Below are positions 1 through 11,700 of a stretch of DNA of 64,000 bases, piece by piece. The position numbers and the translations under genes were made by a program. Source of the stretch: Cotesia glomerata (taxonomy: Eukaryota; Arthropoda; Insecta; Hymenoptera; Braconidae); NCBI RefSeq assembly GCF_020080835.1, contig NC_058161.1:13821103-13885102 (forward strand), read 5' to 3'. Under the pieces are notes generated by a model. That model did not search any database and was not told the DNA's origin. It was given only the letters and a program-made list of their open reading frames with translations. Position 1 is the stretch's first letter. Each line of letters opens with the position of its first letter.

Positions 1-603
1 CATATTTTTGTGACGGTTAAATTTAATGAAAATTGTCACTGGTGGAAAAATGATGCGGAAAAATTGTAATATCGGAACAATGAACGACACTCTGTAGGGA
101 GGGTTGTTAAATAGATGTTTAATCCAGTGAGACAATTTCGCTGAGCAAAGTAACAAACGTCAAAGCTAGGGGTAGGAAAAATAAAAAAATAATGGAAGAA
201 AAATAAGAAAGAAATAAAGAGTTGAAGACGCATCACTTGACCTAGAAGGTAATCTGAAGCCGAGCTGTAGAAAAAATTCAAGATTCTTGGAAGCTGCTCA
301 ACCCGCCCGAACTTGTGTGAGATACGGACGGAAAATAAAAAGTTTGTGAGCCAGGGTAGGATTTTAAGTGCCAGATATGACGGCGGAGCGAGAGAGACAC
401 TGAGGGTGCTGGAGGGAGAGATATTCTGCTCCCGGCAGAGATATTGATCGGTTAGGTCACGCAACAGGCTGGTTGTCAGTTATACTCGACAGCATACCGA
501 GCCCTATCCTGAAGGCCATCGTGCTTACTCAAGAGCTTGATGTTGATACTGCCGATCCCAATTTTTGATAACCGAGATAACGTGACTAAGATAATTCCCT
601 TCT
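1..603. other. No gene recognised
   Basis: Mixed sequence, moderately GC-rich at 240-480. A 142-codon minus-strand frame (36-464) has no recognisable motif, a low-complexity hydrophobic Phe/Tyr/Leu-rich composition and no supported splice partner. Confidence 0.4.
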
Positions 604-1560
604 TACATGAAAATTACTTACACTAGGGGAGCCCAAAATTCACCTAAAAAAAAACCCAAAAATTTGACTCAACTTCCCTCAACATTACAAACTTTTGCCG
701 GGTTTATGTGCTCTAAAAGTTGTCTATGGACCCAAGGAACGCAACTAAGGAAAAAAAACCCGGAAAAATTCCTCCAAGAAAAAGTTTTCTTTGTTACATT
801 TGAAAAATTCCCCAAAATTTCCTCTATTTCCCCCTCCAGTTCCTCCGCAAAATTTTTTCTCGTCTTAGGGTAGCCCCAGAACTTTTCCTGGAGGTACCAA
901 GTACCCTCCAAAAAATCCCGAAGAAAAATTTAAAAATCAACCCTTGGAAAAATAAAATTTTCCGGAAAATTTTAAGTTTTTTGACTATAATACCCCTTAA
1001 AAAAATTTTTTTCCAGTGGTTTTTTCTGAGAGGGTTGAATCGAAAATCAATATCAAACTCTTGGAATAATTAATCACAAAACTTTTCTTCATTCCCAAAA
1101 TTTTTTTCAAAATTGGCCCAACTTACCTCAACATTACAAACTTTTTCCGAGCTTATATGATATAAAAGTTGTCTAGGAACCCAAGGAGCGCAGCCAAGAA
1201 AAAAAAACCCGGAAAAATTCCTACAGGAAAAACTTTTCTTTGTTACATCTGAAAAATTCCCCAAAATTTCCTCTATTTCTCCCTCCAGTTCCTCCGGAAA
1301 ATTTTTTCTCGCCTCAGGGTAGTCCCAGAATTTTTCCTAGAGGTCCCAAGTACCCTCCAAAAAAATCCCGATAAAACATTTAACAATCAACCCTTGGAAA
1401 AATAAAATTTTCCGGAAAATTTTAAGTTTTTCAACTATATTGCCTCCGAAAAAAATTTTTTTAGTAAAAATTTTTTTTTCCAGTGGTTTTTCCTGAAAAG
1501 GTTGAATCGAAAATCAATATTAGACTCTTGAAATAATTAATCACAAAAGTGGTTATTGTT
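604..1560 (+). repeat. Tandem duplication of a 450-bp unit (two copies)
   Basis: Matching landmarks are about 450 bp apart: CTCAACATTACAAACTTTT at 678 and 1128, CCCTCCAGTTCCTCCG at 831 and 1281, and CAACCCTTGGAAAAATAAAA at 939 and 1389. The copies differ at many single bases. Short open frames on both strands are shared by both copies and are not taken as genes. Confidence 0.85.
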
Positions 1561-1859
1561 ATAGGGGCTGTTATTCCGGGCACTCAGACACGTTGGTGGC
1601 TTATTACCTCGGAGTGACTGGTGGATTGCTCTTATCTTTATCTCGGGGGTTGACTTGTCCCACACAGACAACAGGAGAGATCACACAAGACACAACACAT
1701 TAAAATGATATACAAAGGTAAAAAATACCGACGAAACCGGCAAAGCAAACTCGAGACTCCTCTGACCCGGTAATTGCGAACGGGGCTAACTCAAAATAAC
1801 CTAGGTCACCAACCAGGTCATTGTTTACGTCATTCGAACCTTTTTTGGAGAATTATTTA

Positions 1860-3160
1860 CATTCAAAAAAAAAATGGATAAAATTCAAAAAATTTACATA
1901 ATTGTATTACTTTTAAAAATTTTGTAAAATTACAATCATATTACAAAATAAATAATAAGTAAAATTACAAATCAGTGTATAGCAATGCGAAATAAAATAC
2001 AATTCATGTAATTTTCCAACACCTGTCAGGAAATCTACTAAGATATGTATTGTAATTTTACAATCTTCATGTATAAACCTAACACACATTGTAATATTAC
2101 AAAACCGTTGGTCAATTTTTAAGAAAAAGCTTTTTAATTTTGCAAACATTATTTGTCATCTGATTCAGCATGATTGTATGTAAAATTACAAAAAAATATT
2201 GTAATTTATATTACAATAATCTGATAAAAAATTTAAAAAGCTTTTTTTTATTCTTACAATTTTTATTGTAAAATTACCCAGTGCAATGTAATGTTACCAG
2301 ACAATTTTAATTATATTACACGAATTGTACTTCTACTTCACTGTTTTCCAATTTTAAAAACAATACTTTTAAGTTTTACAAAAATGAGACTGATGTATCA
2401 AAAAACAACAATGTCCTTGATATTTATTTTTACTAATTTGTTAGTCTATGGTTGTTTATTTGTAATAATAAATTCGAGGCATCATTTATCTTTTAAAAAT
2501 TTTAATATAACGCTGAAACGATCATTTCCAAATCAATATATTTTAATGAGTATATGTTAGACTTTAATTTTTATAATATTCAATGAATTATAAATAATGT
2601 AAAAGTTAGTTATTTTCCATCAATAAACAGCATCAAATAATACAACTAATGTTTTCAATAAATAATAAGCCGTAAAGCTCAATCACCACATAGAATTAGC
2701 TTGTAAAAATAATAAGATGTTAAATCACCTATCGGTCGTACGGCGTATGGCGTTAGGTATCGGTCTGGCAAGCACGCGGCTCGCGTTCGATTCTTAGTTA
2801 GGGTAAATACTATTTTCACTTTATATCATCAGAATTGTAAAAATTAAGTCTACGTGAGATGCAAAATCTAGTCAGCGCTTCATAAAAATAAAATGACAAA
2901 AACTATTAAATCAAATCTTTCTTTTTTATTATTTAAATTAAAGTAAAATTCAAGGAAAGTATTGTAATTTTACAAACTTAACTAATCTAAAAATATTTTT
3001 AAAATTACAAAACCTTGTAAAATTAGTAACCTCACATCTATATATGTTTTGTAATATTACTATACCCGATTGTAATTTTAAATAAATGTTTTGCCTATTA
3101 GCTTCCAATATATTTCATGTAAAATTACCATAGAAATTTTTTTTTAATTTAACCGCAGAT
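1860..3160. repeat. TTGTAATATTACAA-rich AT stretch
   Basis: The words TTGTAATTTTACAA, TGTAATATTACA and their relatives recur dozens of times with irregular spacing across 1.3 kb. They are self-complementary, so the region can fold locally. A SINE-like fragment lies inside at 2729-2815. No coding potential recognised. Confidence 0.6.
2729..2815 (+). mobile_element. tRNA-like SINE head fragment
   Basis: A GC-rich island in AT-rich DNA with a degenerate box A (TGGCGTTAGG), a box B-like GCGTTCGATTC and then GGGTAAATAC, also present in the SINE near 27.8 kb. No target-site duplication or full tRNA fold was seen. Confidence 0.4.
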
Positions 3161-3539
3161 TGTTTAAAATTTTTCATCCTAACTCTTGCTAGCCGCAAGG
3201 GAAGTCATGTCGAATCAACAAAATAATTACCGGGTTAGAAAGACGGGGATGTAGGCCAGAAATCGATACCAGGCCTGGTTTTCTGGATTTTAGGTAATTA
3301 AAGGTGATTTAGTTCATCGGGAGGAGTGGTGAGCTTTTTATAAAGTTAACCGTTAAATTTGAATTTATATGCAATGCTCTGGATCTCGAATTCGGACTTT
3401 AGTTGGATAAGTTATGATCGAGCTGTCAGCATCAATGTTTTGCTCTCTGGTAAAGTTTAACTGGTTTGCGCCTGTATTATTGCGGTGTAATGGAGTTTAG
3501 TACGATTCTTGAGTTTGACGGGGGTTATTAATTTATTTT

Positions 3540-4395
3540 TGGATAATAAAAACAGAAAATCGGGTGTAGTTACCGATCTGATACAGAAATCGGCACTTTT
3601 TTTTCGATAGATCAGGTCTACAGAGCACCCCGGAGCTGAGGATACCAAAAGGTCGGCACTTTTCAGAAATATCGGTATGGGACTTCCGGGACTTAACATC
3701 AAGCATTAATTAATTTTTGTTAAGGTACTAAACTTTAACTGGGTTTTGCTCAGCTTTGTTCTGATGAAAGTCGGAGTTTATATACGTCATTTTACGCGGA
3801 ATTTTATGAAGAATAAGGTAAAAGAATTATTTTTTCAATAAAAAATTTTTCTGACCCCCTAAATCGGCTTAAACGGCCCCGAGAGTTGTTAATGGTATCT
3901 GACATAAATGTAACTAATTTTTGATTAGTTATTTTCAAATTTCCGGGTTAAATGTCGAGTTTAGAAAAACCAATGAGACATTTTTTATAGAGCACTAAAT
4001 TTCCTACAAAAAATCTCTAAAAATATTCCTCTATCTCCTATAATTCTCCCAAAAATCTAAAAAATCTAAAAATCTCAAGGTCATCTACCATAAATGTAAC
4101 TAATTTTCTTTATTAGGTTTTTCTCAGATATGTTCTAATGAAAGTCAGGGTTTATATACGTAACTTCACGCGGAATTTTATGGAGAATAATGTAAGAGAA
4201 TTATTTTTTCAATAAAAAATTTTTCTGACCCCCTAAGCTGGGTTGAAACGGCCCAAAAAGTTGTTAATAGTATCTGACATAAATGTAACTAATTTTCGAT
4301 TAGTTATTTTCAAATTTCCGGGTTAAATATCGAGTTTAGGAAAAACCAATGAGACATTATTTATAGAGCACCAAATTTTCTACAAAAAACATCTG
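3540..4395 (-). repeat. Composite J + F + F repeat, copy 1 (minus)
   Basis: Module J (about 200 bp, with CCCGGAAGTCCCATACCGAT and TCAGCTCCGGGGTGCTCTGT on the element strand) at 3540-3735, joined to two F modules to 4395. F carries CGCGTGAAATGACGTATATA, GGGGTCAGAAAAATTTTTTA and TTAGTTACATTTATGTCAGA. Same composition and order as the copies at 6805 and 11700, in the opposite orientation. Confidence 0.88.
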
Positions 4396-5429
4396 TAAGC
4401 CGAATATTTCCGGTAATAACCGACTGGGACACTAAAAGTACCTTGAGTAAAACAAGATGAGTAAAACACAATAGCAATATTTGAGGCCAAGTTAAAGGTC
4501 ACGTAGGATTAAATCGATGACCGTCGCGGTGTCTCTCACGGGTCTTTATACCATTATTGTATTTGTCTATTATATTTTAGTTCCCTCGAAATTTAAGCCC
4601 CTACCCCCTCCCCTCTTCCCCAACTTACACTTACACTTACTTACTTACTTACCCAGTAATAATAATGATACAAATCGAGTATGAACGATTTAAATTGTCA
4701 GCGGAAGAGACTCGTTATGCCCTCGAGCTTCAACCAATCGTTAGCTCGTTCGTCCACGATCATTGACGATCTTCCACGCATTTATTGTTTCTATTATATT
4801 ATTACTAGCTCTGACTTGACAGATTGACTCATTCATACGCCCAGAAAATTTTGTTTTTTTTTTTTTTATCAAAAATATCTTCTTGATTTTTTTATTTAAA
4901 ATTGATATTATACCCAAAAAATAAAAAAAATAAAAAAAATAAAATTATTTACATTTAAAATTAGTTACATGTCAAATTTTTATTTTTTAAATATCTTAAA
5001 AATATTAAAAATGCCCAAAAAAATCTTAAAGGATTTTTGTAGCAAATTTAATTCTCTACAAAAAAGGTATCTTTAATTTTTTCTCTAAAAGTAATATTTT
5101 AGCCAAAATATTGAAAAAACCAAAAAAAAAAAATTAGTTACATTTATGTCATAATTTTTTAAAATAAATAAAAAAATTTTTTTAATGAATTTTCCACCCA
5201 GGAAAGGATACAAAATCATGTTTAGAGGAACTAATGAGCACGCATCTTTGTACAAGAGTCCTTTGAGCTGAGTAATTACCGCGTACTACCGTACGCGGTG
5301 TATTTTACCTGAATTTTAATGGCGTTAATTAAGTATTGTAATTTCTGGGTTATTTTTATGTGAAATATTACAAAATATCAATTTTAAGATGTCTAGGAGA
5401 TTTAAAAATAAAAAATTTTAAAAATTTTA
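4396..5429. other. No gene recognised; AT-rich with short CTTA microsatellite
   Basis: CTTACTTACTTACTTAC near 4630-4652 and long poly-A/T runs at 4850-5170 are the only notable features. The family F word TTAGTTACATTTATGTC occurs alone near 5137. Confidence 0.5.
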
Positions 5430-6115
5430 AAAAGTTGACATTAGTGTAATTAATTTTCTTTATTGGGTTTTTATCAGCTTTGTTCTGATGAAATTCGGGG
5501 TTTATATACATCATTTCACGCGGAATTTTATGGAGAATAAGGTAAGAGGATTATTTTTTCAATAAAAAATTTTTCTGACCCCCTAAACCGGGTTAAAACG
5601 GCCCCAAGAGTTGTTAATAGTATCTGACATAAATGTAACTAATTTTCTTTTAGTTATTTTCAAATTTCCGAGTTAAATATCGAGCTTAAGAAAAACCAAT
5701 GAGCCATTTTTTATAGAGCACTAAATTTCTTACAAAAAATCTCTAAAAATTTTTCTCTATCTCCCATAATTCCCCCAAAACTCTAAAAAATCAAAAATCT
5801 CAAGGTCATCTAACATAAATGTAACTAATTTTCTTTGCTGGGTTTTTCTCAGCTTTGTTTTGATGAAATTCGCGGTTTACATACGTCATTTCACGCGGAA
5901 TTTCATGAAGAATAAGGTAAGAGAATTATTTTTTCAATAAAAAATTTTTCTGAACCCCTAAACCGGGTTAAAACGGCCCAAAAAGTTGTTAATAGTATCT
6001 GACATAAATGTAACTAATTTTTCTTTTAGTTATTTTCAAATCCGGGTTAAATATCGAGTTTAGAAAAACCAATGAAACATTTTTTATAGAGCACTAAATT
6101 TTCCAAGAAATTTTA
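5430..6115 (-). repeat. Family F doublet without module J (minus)
   Basis: Two F units in the same orientation as copy 1. They keep the GACCCCCTAAACCGGGTTAA and TGACATAAATGTAACTAATT segments but no J module adjoins. Confidence 0.85.
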
Positions 6116-6804
6116 ATTTTAAATTTAACATAAATGTTACTGCTTAAGTGAAGTGTTATTTTTTAATAAATGAATTATTTAAAGCAAAGTTTGAAGAGTA
6201 AATGCATGAAATGCACCGTAACATTTCAATACACCGCTCAGTAATGGTGCAACAGTGTAGTTGGATTTGAATGCCACTTGTGTCTGAATTGATACGATTC
6301 CGTGACGGTAAGAAGGGAAGGAGGCTTCAATCCAAAGGTACGATAGCTATTCCCAATAAATTCTTCTTCTATAATTTTTTACAGATTCTTTTTATAAATT
6401 AACCGTCTCTGACGTGGACGTCGCTGACACCTGGGTGAAACTTGTAACGACAATTTGAAATTCTATAGGGATTTTTCTAAAACTTTAACTATTTTTTATT
6501 AAAAAAAAATAGAAAAAAAAAAATTTACAATCTCGTGATTTATGACCTAGCTCATCGATTTATTTTTACCGTAAAACTTTTTTCGCGAGAGACGGGGCAA
6601 ACTTTTTGATGATTAGTGGCTAGCGTCTATCGATAGACTTAAAGTTTGTACTCATATTCAAACTATGGATAATAATTTATAATCAACGAGCTTTTCATTG
6701 AAAATTGTCATTGTGGAAAATTATTTAAGGCATTTTAGACTTTGAATTTATGGAAGTTTAGTTGTTGTTTAAAGACACTGATTTCTTCGGAAATATTGGA
6801 GATA
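6116..6804. other. No gene recognised
   Basis: Unique-looking sequence between the two arms of the composite repeats, including a somewhat GC-richer stretch at 6230-6330. No frame or motif stands out. Confidence 0.4.
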
Positions 6805-7648
6805 AAGAAAAAATTTAGTGTTCTATAAAAAATGTCTCATTGGTTTTTTCTAAACTCGATATTTAACCCGGAAATTTGAAAATAACTAAAAAAAAATTAG
6901 TTACATTTCTGTCAGATACTATTAACAACTCTCGTGGCTGTTTTAACCCGGTTTAGGGGGTCAGAAAAATTTTTTATTGAAAAAATAATCCTCTTACCTT
7001 ATTTTCCATAAAATTCCGCGTGAAATGACGTATATAAACCCCGACTTTCATCAGAACAAAGCTGAGAAAAACTCAGTAGAGAAAATTAGTTACATTTATG
7101 TTAGATGACCTTGAGATTTTTAGATTTTTTAGATTTTTGGGAGAATTATGGGAGATAGAGGAAAACTTTTAGAGATTTTTGTAGGAAATTTAGTGCTCTA
7201 TAAAAAATGTCTCATTGGTTTTTCCTAAACTCGATATTTAACCCGGAAATTTGAAAATAACTAAAAGAAAATTAGTTACATTTATGTTAGATACTATTAA
7301 CAACTCTTGTGGCTGTTTTAACCCGGTTTAGGGGGTCAGAAAAATTTTTTATTGAAAAAATAATGCTCTTACCTTATTCTCCATAAAATTCCGCGTAAAA
7401 TGACGTATATAAACCCCGACTTTCATCAGAACAAAGCTGAGAATAACCCAGTAAAAGTTTAGAACCTTAACAAAAATTAATTAATGCTTGATGTTAAGTC
7501 CCGGAAGTCCCATACCGATATTTCTAAAAACTGCCGATCTTTTGGTATCCTCAGCTCCGGGGTGCTCTGTAGACCCGATCTATCGAAAAAAAAGTGCCGA
7601 TTTCTGTATTAGATCGGTAACTACACCCGATTTTCTCATTTTATTATC
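6805..7648 (+). repeat. Composite F + F + J repeat, copy 2 (plus)
   Basis: Two F units (6805-7095 and 7096-7449), then J (7450-7648). With copy 1 it forms a long imperfect inverted repeat around 4.4-6.8 kb. A short open frame in J starting MMLSPGSPIP is repeat-borne. Confidence 0.88.
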
Positions 7649-8008
7649 TAAAAATACTCTAGGTATACTACTGATTTTTAAATGTCTTTTCCCAATAATT
7701 ATAAGTAAATAATAAACAGTAGGCTTACTTCTCAAAGTAACCCAGTAGCTTGCTCCTGGTTATAGTATATTTCACATAGAATCGAAGGGAAAAGGTAAAA
7801 GACGTACCCATGCGCCGACGCTTCTTCTATTCCCACCCTCGCTCTCTCTTACACATAAAATCTAACTCTAACCCACATTAGACATATATCTATATATCTA
7901 GAGTCATATATATATAACACACCCTCTCGTGTACACAAACGGTTCCACGATCCACGATCCACCTTATACCTTCCACCTCGTAGCCTGGCGGCTCGCGGCT
8001 GGCGGTAG

Positions 8009-8044
8009 TTCAGTTGACCCCGTGCATCGCGGCATGTCGGTCGT
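8009..8044 (+). promoter_or_regulatory. Candidate Ace core promoter: Inr plus DPE
   Basis: TTCAGTT places an initiator A at 8012. GGTCGT sits at 8039-8044, exactly +28 to +33, fitting the arthropod downstream promoter element RGWYVT at all six positions. There is no TATA box at -30. The site lies in a GC-rich patch (about 7800-8100) unlike its surroundings, 2.6 kb upstream of the Ace start codon and on the same strand. A 5' noncoding exon spliced to an acceptor just before 10615 is inferred; no convincing donor was pinned down. By chance about one such pair could occur in a window this size on both strands. Confidence 0.4.
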
Positions 8045-8149
8045 AGTATCAGTATGGCGTGTCCGCGATAAACACCTCTCGTTAAAATCGTGCCTGATAT
8101 AAAATAAAAATATAAATAAAAAAAAAACATTGTTTATTTCTAAAAAAAA

Positions 8150-10525
8150 AAAAAAAAATAAATTGTATAGTGCTATTATTAATACTATTAATAAAAATAA
8201 TTATAGGTTGGAATATTAATTTTTTTTAGTGACATAGTACTACTATTAATTTTTTGAGTGTTACTATAAAAAATTTGGATTGAAATAGTGGATTGATAGT
8301 TTTTAAATTTAATAGTGATATAGTACTACTATTAATAGTAATTACTATTTTAGTGACAATAATAATATTATTAAAAAAATATATTGACAGTACTACTATT
8401 TTTTAATAGTGAAAATTTTTAGGGATATATTATAATTATTATATAATTATAATATATCACTATAATATTTATATATAATATAAATATTATTTATATAAAA
8501 TAGTGATACTATTAAAACTATCAAATTTTAAAGAATTAAAATAGTTATAGTGATTTATAGTGTTACTATTAAATAGTGTAATTTAAAATTCACTATTTTA
8601 ATCTATTAACTATTGATAGCTATTAAATCTTTATAACTATCAACTACTATTTCAAAATCGACGTAACTATCAACAATCACTCCTAAATTTACATAATTTT
8701 TCTTATTACAAAATATCCTTTTCTAAACTAGCATAGTGTTACCAAAACTATCATTTATCATTCCTAAGTAGACATAGTGATGTTATAGTTATTAACTTTC
8801 ACTCCTTAATTAGGATAGTGACGTTGTAATCACTAACTATCACTCCTAAGGAGACATAGTGACGTTATAGTTAGTAACTATCACGCCTAAATTGACATAG
8901 TGACGTTGTAATCACTAACTATCACTCCTAAATTGGGATAGTGACGGTGTAATCACTAACTATCACTCCTAAGGTAACATAGTAACCTTTGAACTGCAAA
9001 CTATCGTTCCTATCTAATATAGCGGCTAACTATCACTCCTAAAGTGAGTTAGTGACAGTCAAGTTACTAACTATCACTCCTAAATTAGTTTGGTGACAGT
9101 GAAGTTACTAACTATCACTCCTAAATGGACAAAGTAGCGATATAATTACTAATTATCACTTCTAAATCAATATAGTGACGTTGCAGGCACTAACTATTCT
9201 TCCTTAATTGATTTAATGACATTATAGTCGCTAACTATCACTCCTATTAGCGTGTAACTATCACTTTTTACTCCTAAATTAATTTAGTGACGTTATAGTA
9301 ACTAACTATCACTCCTAAATTGATTTACTGACGTTATACTAACTAACTATCACTCCTAAATTAATTTAATGACGTTACAGTAACTAACTATCACTCCTAT
9401 TAACTTTTAAGCTACCAACTATCACTTCTAAATTGACTTAGTGACCTTACAGATAATAATTTTTATTCCTTAATTAACATAGTGACGTCATAGTTACTCA
9501 CTATCACTCCTAAATTCGCATAGTGACGTTGTAATCACTAACTATTACTCCTAAATTAATTAACTAACATTACGGTCACTAATTATCACTCCTAAATTAA
9601 TTTAGTAACTTTATAGTCACTAATTATCACTCCTAAATTAATTAAACAACGTTATACTCACTAACTATCACTTCTAAATTAACATTGTGATGTCACAGGC
9701 GCTAACTATCACTCCTATTGGTCTTTAAACTACTAACTATCACTCCTTAATTAATTTAGTAATGTTATGGTCACTAACTATCACTCCTAAACTACTATAG
9801 CAACATACAGGCACTAATTATCACTCCTAAATCACCATAGTACCTTTCTACCTCCAAACTATCCCTCCCAAACTACCATAGTACCATCTTTATCACTAAT
9901 TATCCCTCCTAAATTAATTTAATGACATTATAGTCACTCACTATCACTCCAAAATTAATCAAATGACATTACAGTCACTAACTATCACTCCTAAATTAAT
10001 CAAATGACGTTATAGTTACTAACTATCACTCCTAAATTAATTTAGTAATCTTATAATCACTAACTATCTCTCCCAAATTAACACAGTGACGTCCTAGTCA
10101 CTAACTATCACTTTTAAACTACAATAGTAACATATAAACACTAACTATCACTCCTAAATCACCATAGTACTTTTCTACCTCCAAACTATCCCTCCCAAAC
10201 TACCATAGTACCATCTTTATCACTAACTATCCCTCCTAAATTAACTTAGTAACCTAATAATCACTAACTATCTCTCCTAAATTAACACAGTGACGTCACA
10301 GTCACTAACTATCACTCCAATTACCTTTTAAATTACCAACTATTACTACTAAGCGACCATAGTACCTTCCTACCTCCAAAATATCCCTCCCAAACTACCA
10401 CAGTACCATCTTTATCATCAACTATCCCTCCTAAACTACCATAATTATTACCTAACCCTCCCAAACTACCCTAACTACCAGCCCACCTCCCAAACTACCA
10501 TAGTACCACTCAAATCTAATATCTA
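8150..10525. repeat. Approx. 41-bp minisatellite upstream of Ace exon 1
   Basis: Tandem units of the form CTAACTATCACTCCTAAATT followed by about 20 bp of the type AATTTAGTGACGTTATAGTCA. Units are well kept from about 8800 to 10350, decayed and AT-rich at the left (8150-8650), and C-richer at the right, where CTCCCAAACTACCATAGTACC variants dominate. Many units carry TGACG; full TGACGTCA palindromes occur at 9483-9490 and 10291-10298. The array stops within about 100 bp of the Ace start codon. Confidence 0.9.
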
Positions 10526-10570
10526 CCAACCAACCTTTAGTGCTCTAGTGTCCCAAAAGTGTCAAGTGCA

Positions 10571-10585
10571 ATGACAGTCAACTGA
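10571..10585 (+). promoter_or_regulatory. Four-codon upstream ORF in Ace leader
   Basis: ATG-ACA-GTC-AAC-TGA ends 29 bp before the Ace start codon and is out of frame with it. If transcribed in the leader it could modulate initiation. Its presence in the mature leader depends on which of several nearby AG acceptors is used. Confidence 0.3.
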
Positions 10586-10614
10586 CCAACTAAAGTACCA
10601 CCACCAGCATCACG

Positions 10615-11698
10615 ATGTCATCAGGAGCTATCATCCTCTTACTCTCCATGATCAGCTTGACTACCCTCGCCAGATCGGACCCGTTAGTAATCGAAACAAC
10701 CAGCGGTCTGATCCGCGGAACCTCCAAGACTGTGCTTGACCATGAAGTCCACGTGTTCTTGGGAGTTCCCTTTGCAAAGCCTCCAATTGGTCCCTTGCGG
10801 TTCCGAAAGCCGCTGCCAATGGACCCTTGGCACGGTGTGCTGAACACGACCAGCCTGAGCAACAGCTGCTTCCAGGAGCGGTACGAGTACTTCCCAGGGT
10901 TTGAAGGGGAGGAGATGTGGAACCCAAACACAAATGTGTCGGAAGATTGCTTGTACTTGAACATCTGGGTGCCCCAGAAGTACAGATTAAGGCACAAGGA
11001 GACCCCAGAAGACCACCGGGGGATGCCGCTGCTGGTCTGGATTTATGGGGGAGGTTATATGACTGGAACCGCGACCTTGGACGTGTATGACGCGGATTTA
11101 ATGGCGGTTACCAGCAACGCAATCATCGCCTCGATCCAGTACCGGGTTGGCGCCTTCGGGTTTCTTTATTTAAACAAGTACTTCGGCTCCAGCGAGGAAG
11201 CACCGGGTAATATGGGCCTGTGGGACCAGGCCCTGGCCCTCAAGTGGCTCAAGGCCAACGCTAAGTCCTTTGGAGGTGACCCCGACGCCATCACTATCTT
11301 TGGAGAGAGCGCTGGAGGCGGCTCCGTTTCCCTCCACTTAATTAGTCCCGTTACTAGGGGTCTTGTTAGGAGGGGCGTGCTTCAAAGTGGGACTCTTAAT
11401 GCACCCTGGAGCTTTATGACCGCTGAAAAGGCCACAGATGTCGCCAGAGTGCTTGTTGATGACTGCGGATGCAATTCTACTATGCTCGTTGATAATCCTG
11501 CAAGGGTCATGGCGTGCCTCAGGTCTGTTGATGCCAAGACTATCAGTGTTCAGCAGTGGAACAGCTACTGGGGAATTCTGGGGTTCCCCTCAGCGCCGAC
11601 TATTGATGGGATTTTTCTGCCGAAACATCCCCTGGAGCTGCTAAAGGAGGCTGATTTTAAGGAGACGGAGATCTTGATTGGGAATAATCAGAATGAAG
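10615..11698 (+). CDS. Ace: Acetylcholinesterase (insect Ace / AChE-2 type), coding exon 1
   Basis: Encodes residues 1-361 plus the first base of codon 362 of a secreted or membrane-anchored cholinesterase that hydrolyses acetylcholine at synapses. Seen: hydrophobic signal peptide (about 1-21), Cys85/Cys112, choline-site Trp102 in EEMWNPN, oxyanion GGG at 145-147, nucleophile Ser232 in GESAG, Cys284/286/301, and catalytic Glu361 in NEG at the very end of the exon. An in-frame TAA at 10591-10593 makes 10615 the first usable Met, with A at -3. The donor is GAAG|GTAAAA; splicing to 39058 restores Gly362-Thr-Tyr-Phe exactly as in the family. The exon is GC-rich against AT-rich surroundings. The reading frame runs 5 codons into the intron and stops at 11715, which is not a real end. 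Family call is from recalled similarity to insect Ace and is very strong. Trp319 near the acyl pocket is unusual. The joined fragment is 514 residues and lacks the C-terminus. Confidence 0.97.
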
Positions 11699-11700
11699 GT

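Noticed and set aside
36..464. 142-codon minus-strand frame
   Set aside because: Low-complexity hydrophobic composition, no domain or signal motif recognised, no splice partners.
3457..3702. Open frame starting MMLSPGSPIP, also at 7488 and 12269
   Set aside because: It is the conserved J module of a repeat, present three times with differing downstream ends and no promoter or splice support; conservation reflects recent repeat copying.
7849..8130. 93-codon minus-strand frame
   Set aside because: Lies over the GC-rich candidate promoter; Arg/Tyr-rich without motif.
10590..10997. Minus-strand frames opposite Ace exon 1
   Set aside because: Shadows of the GC-rich Ace exon; no independent evidence.
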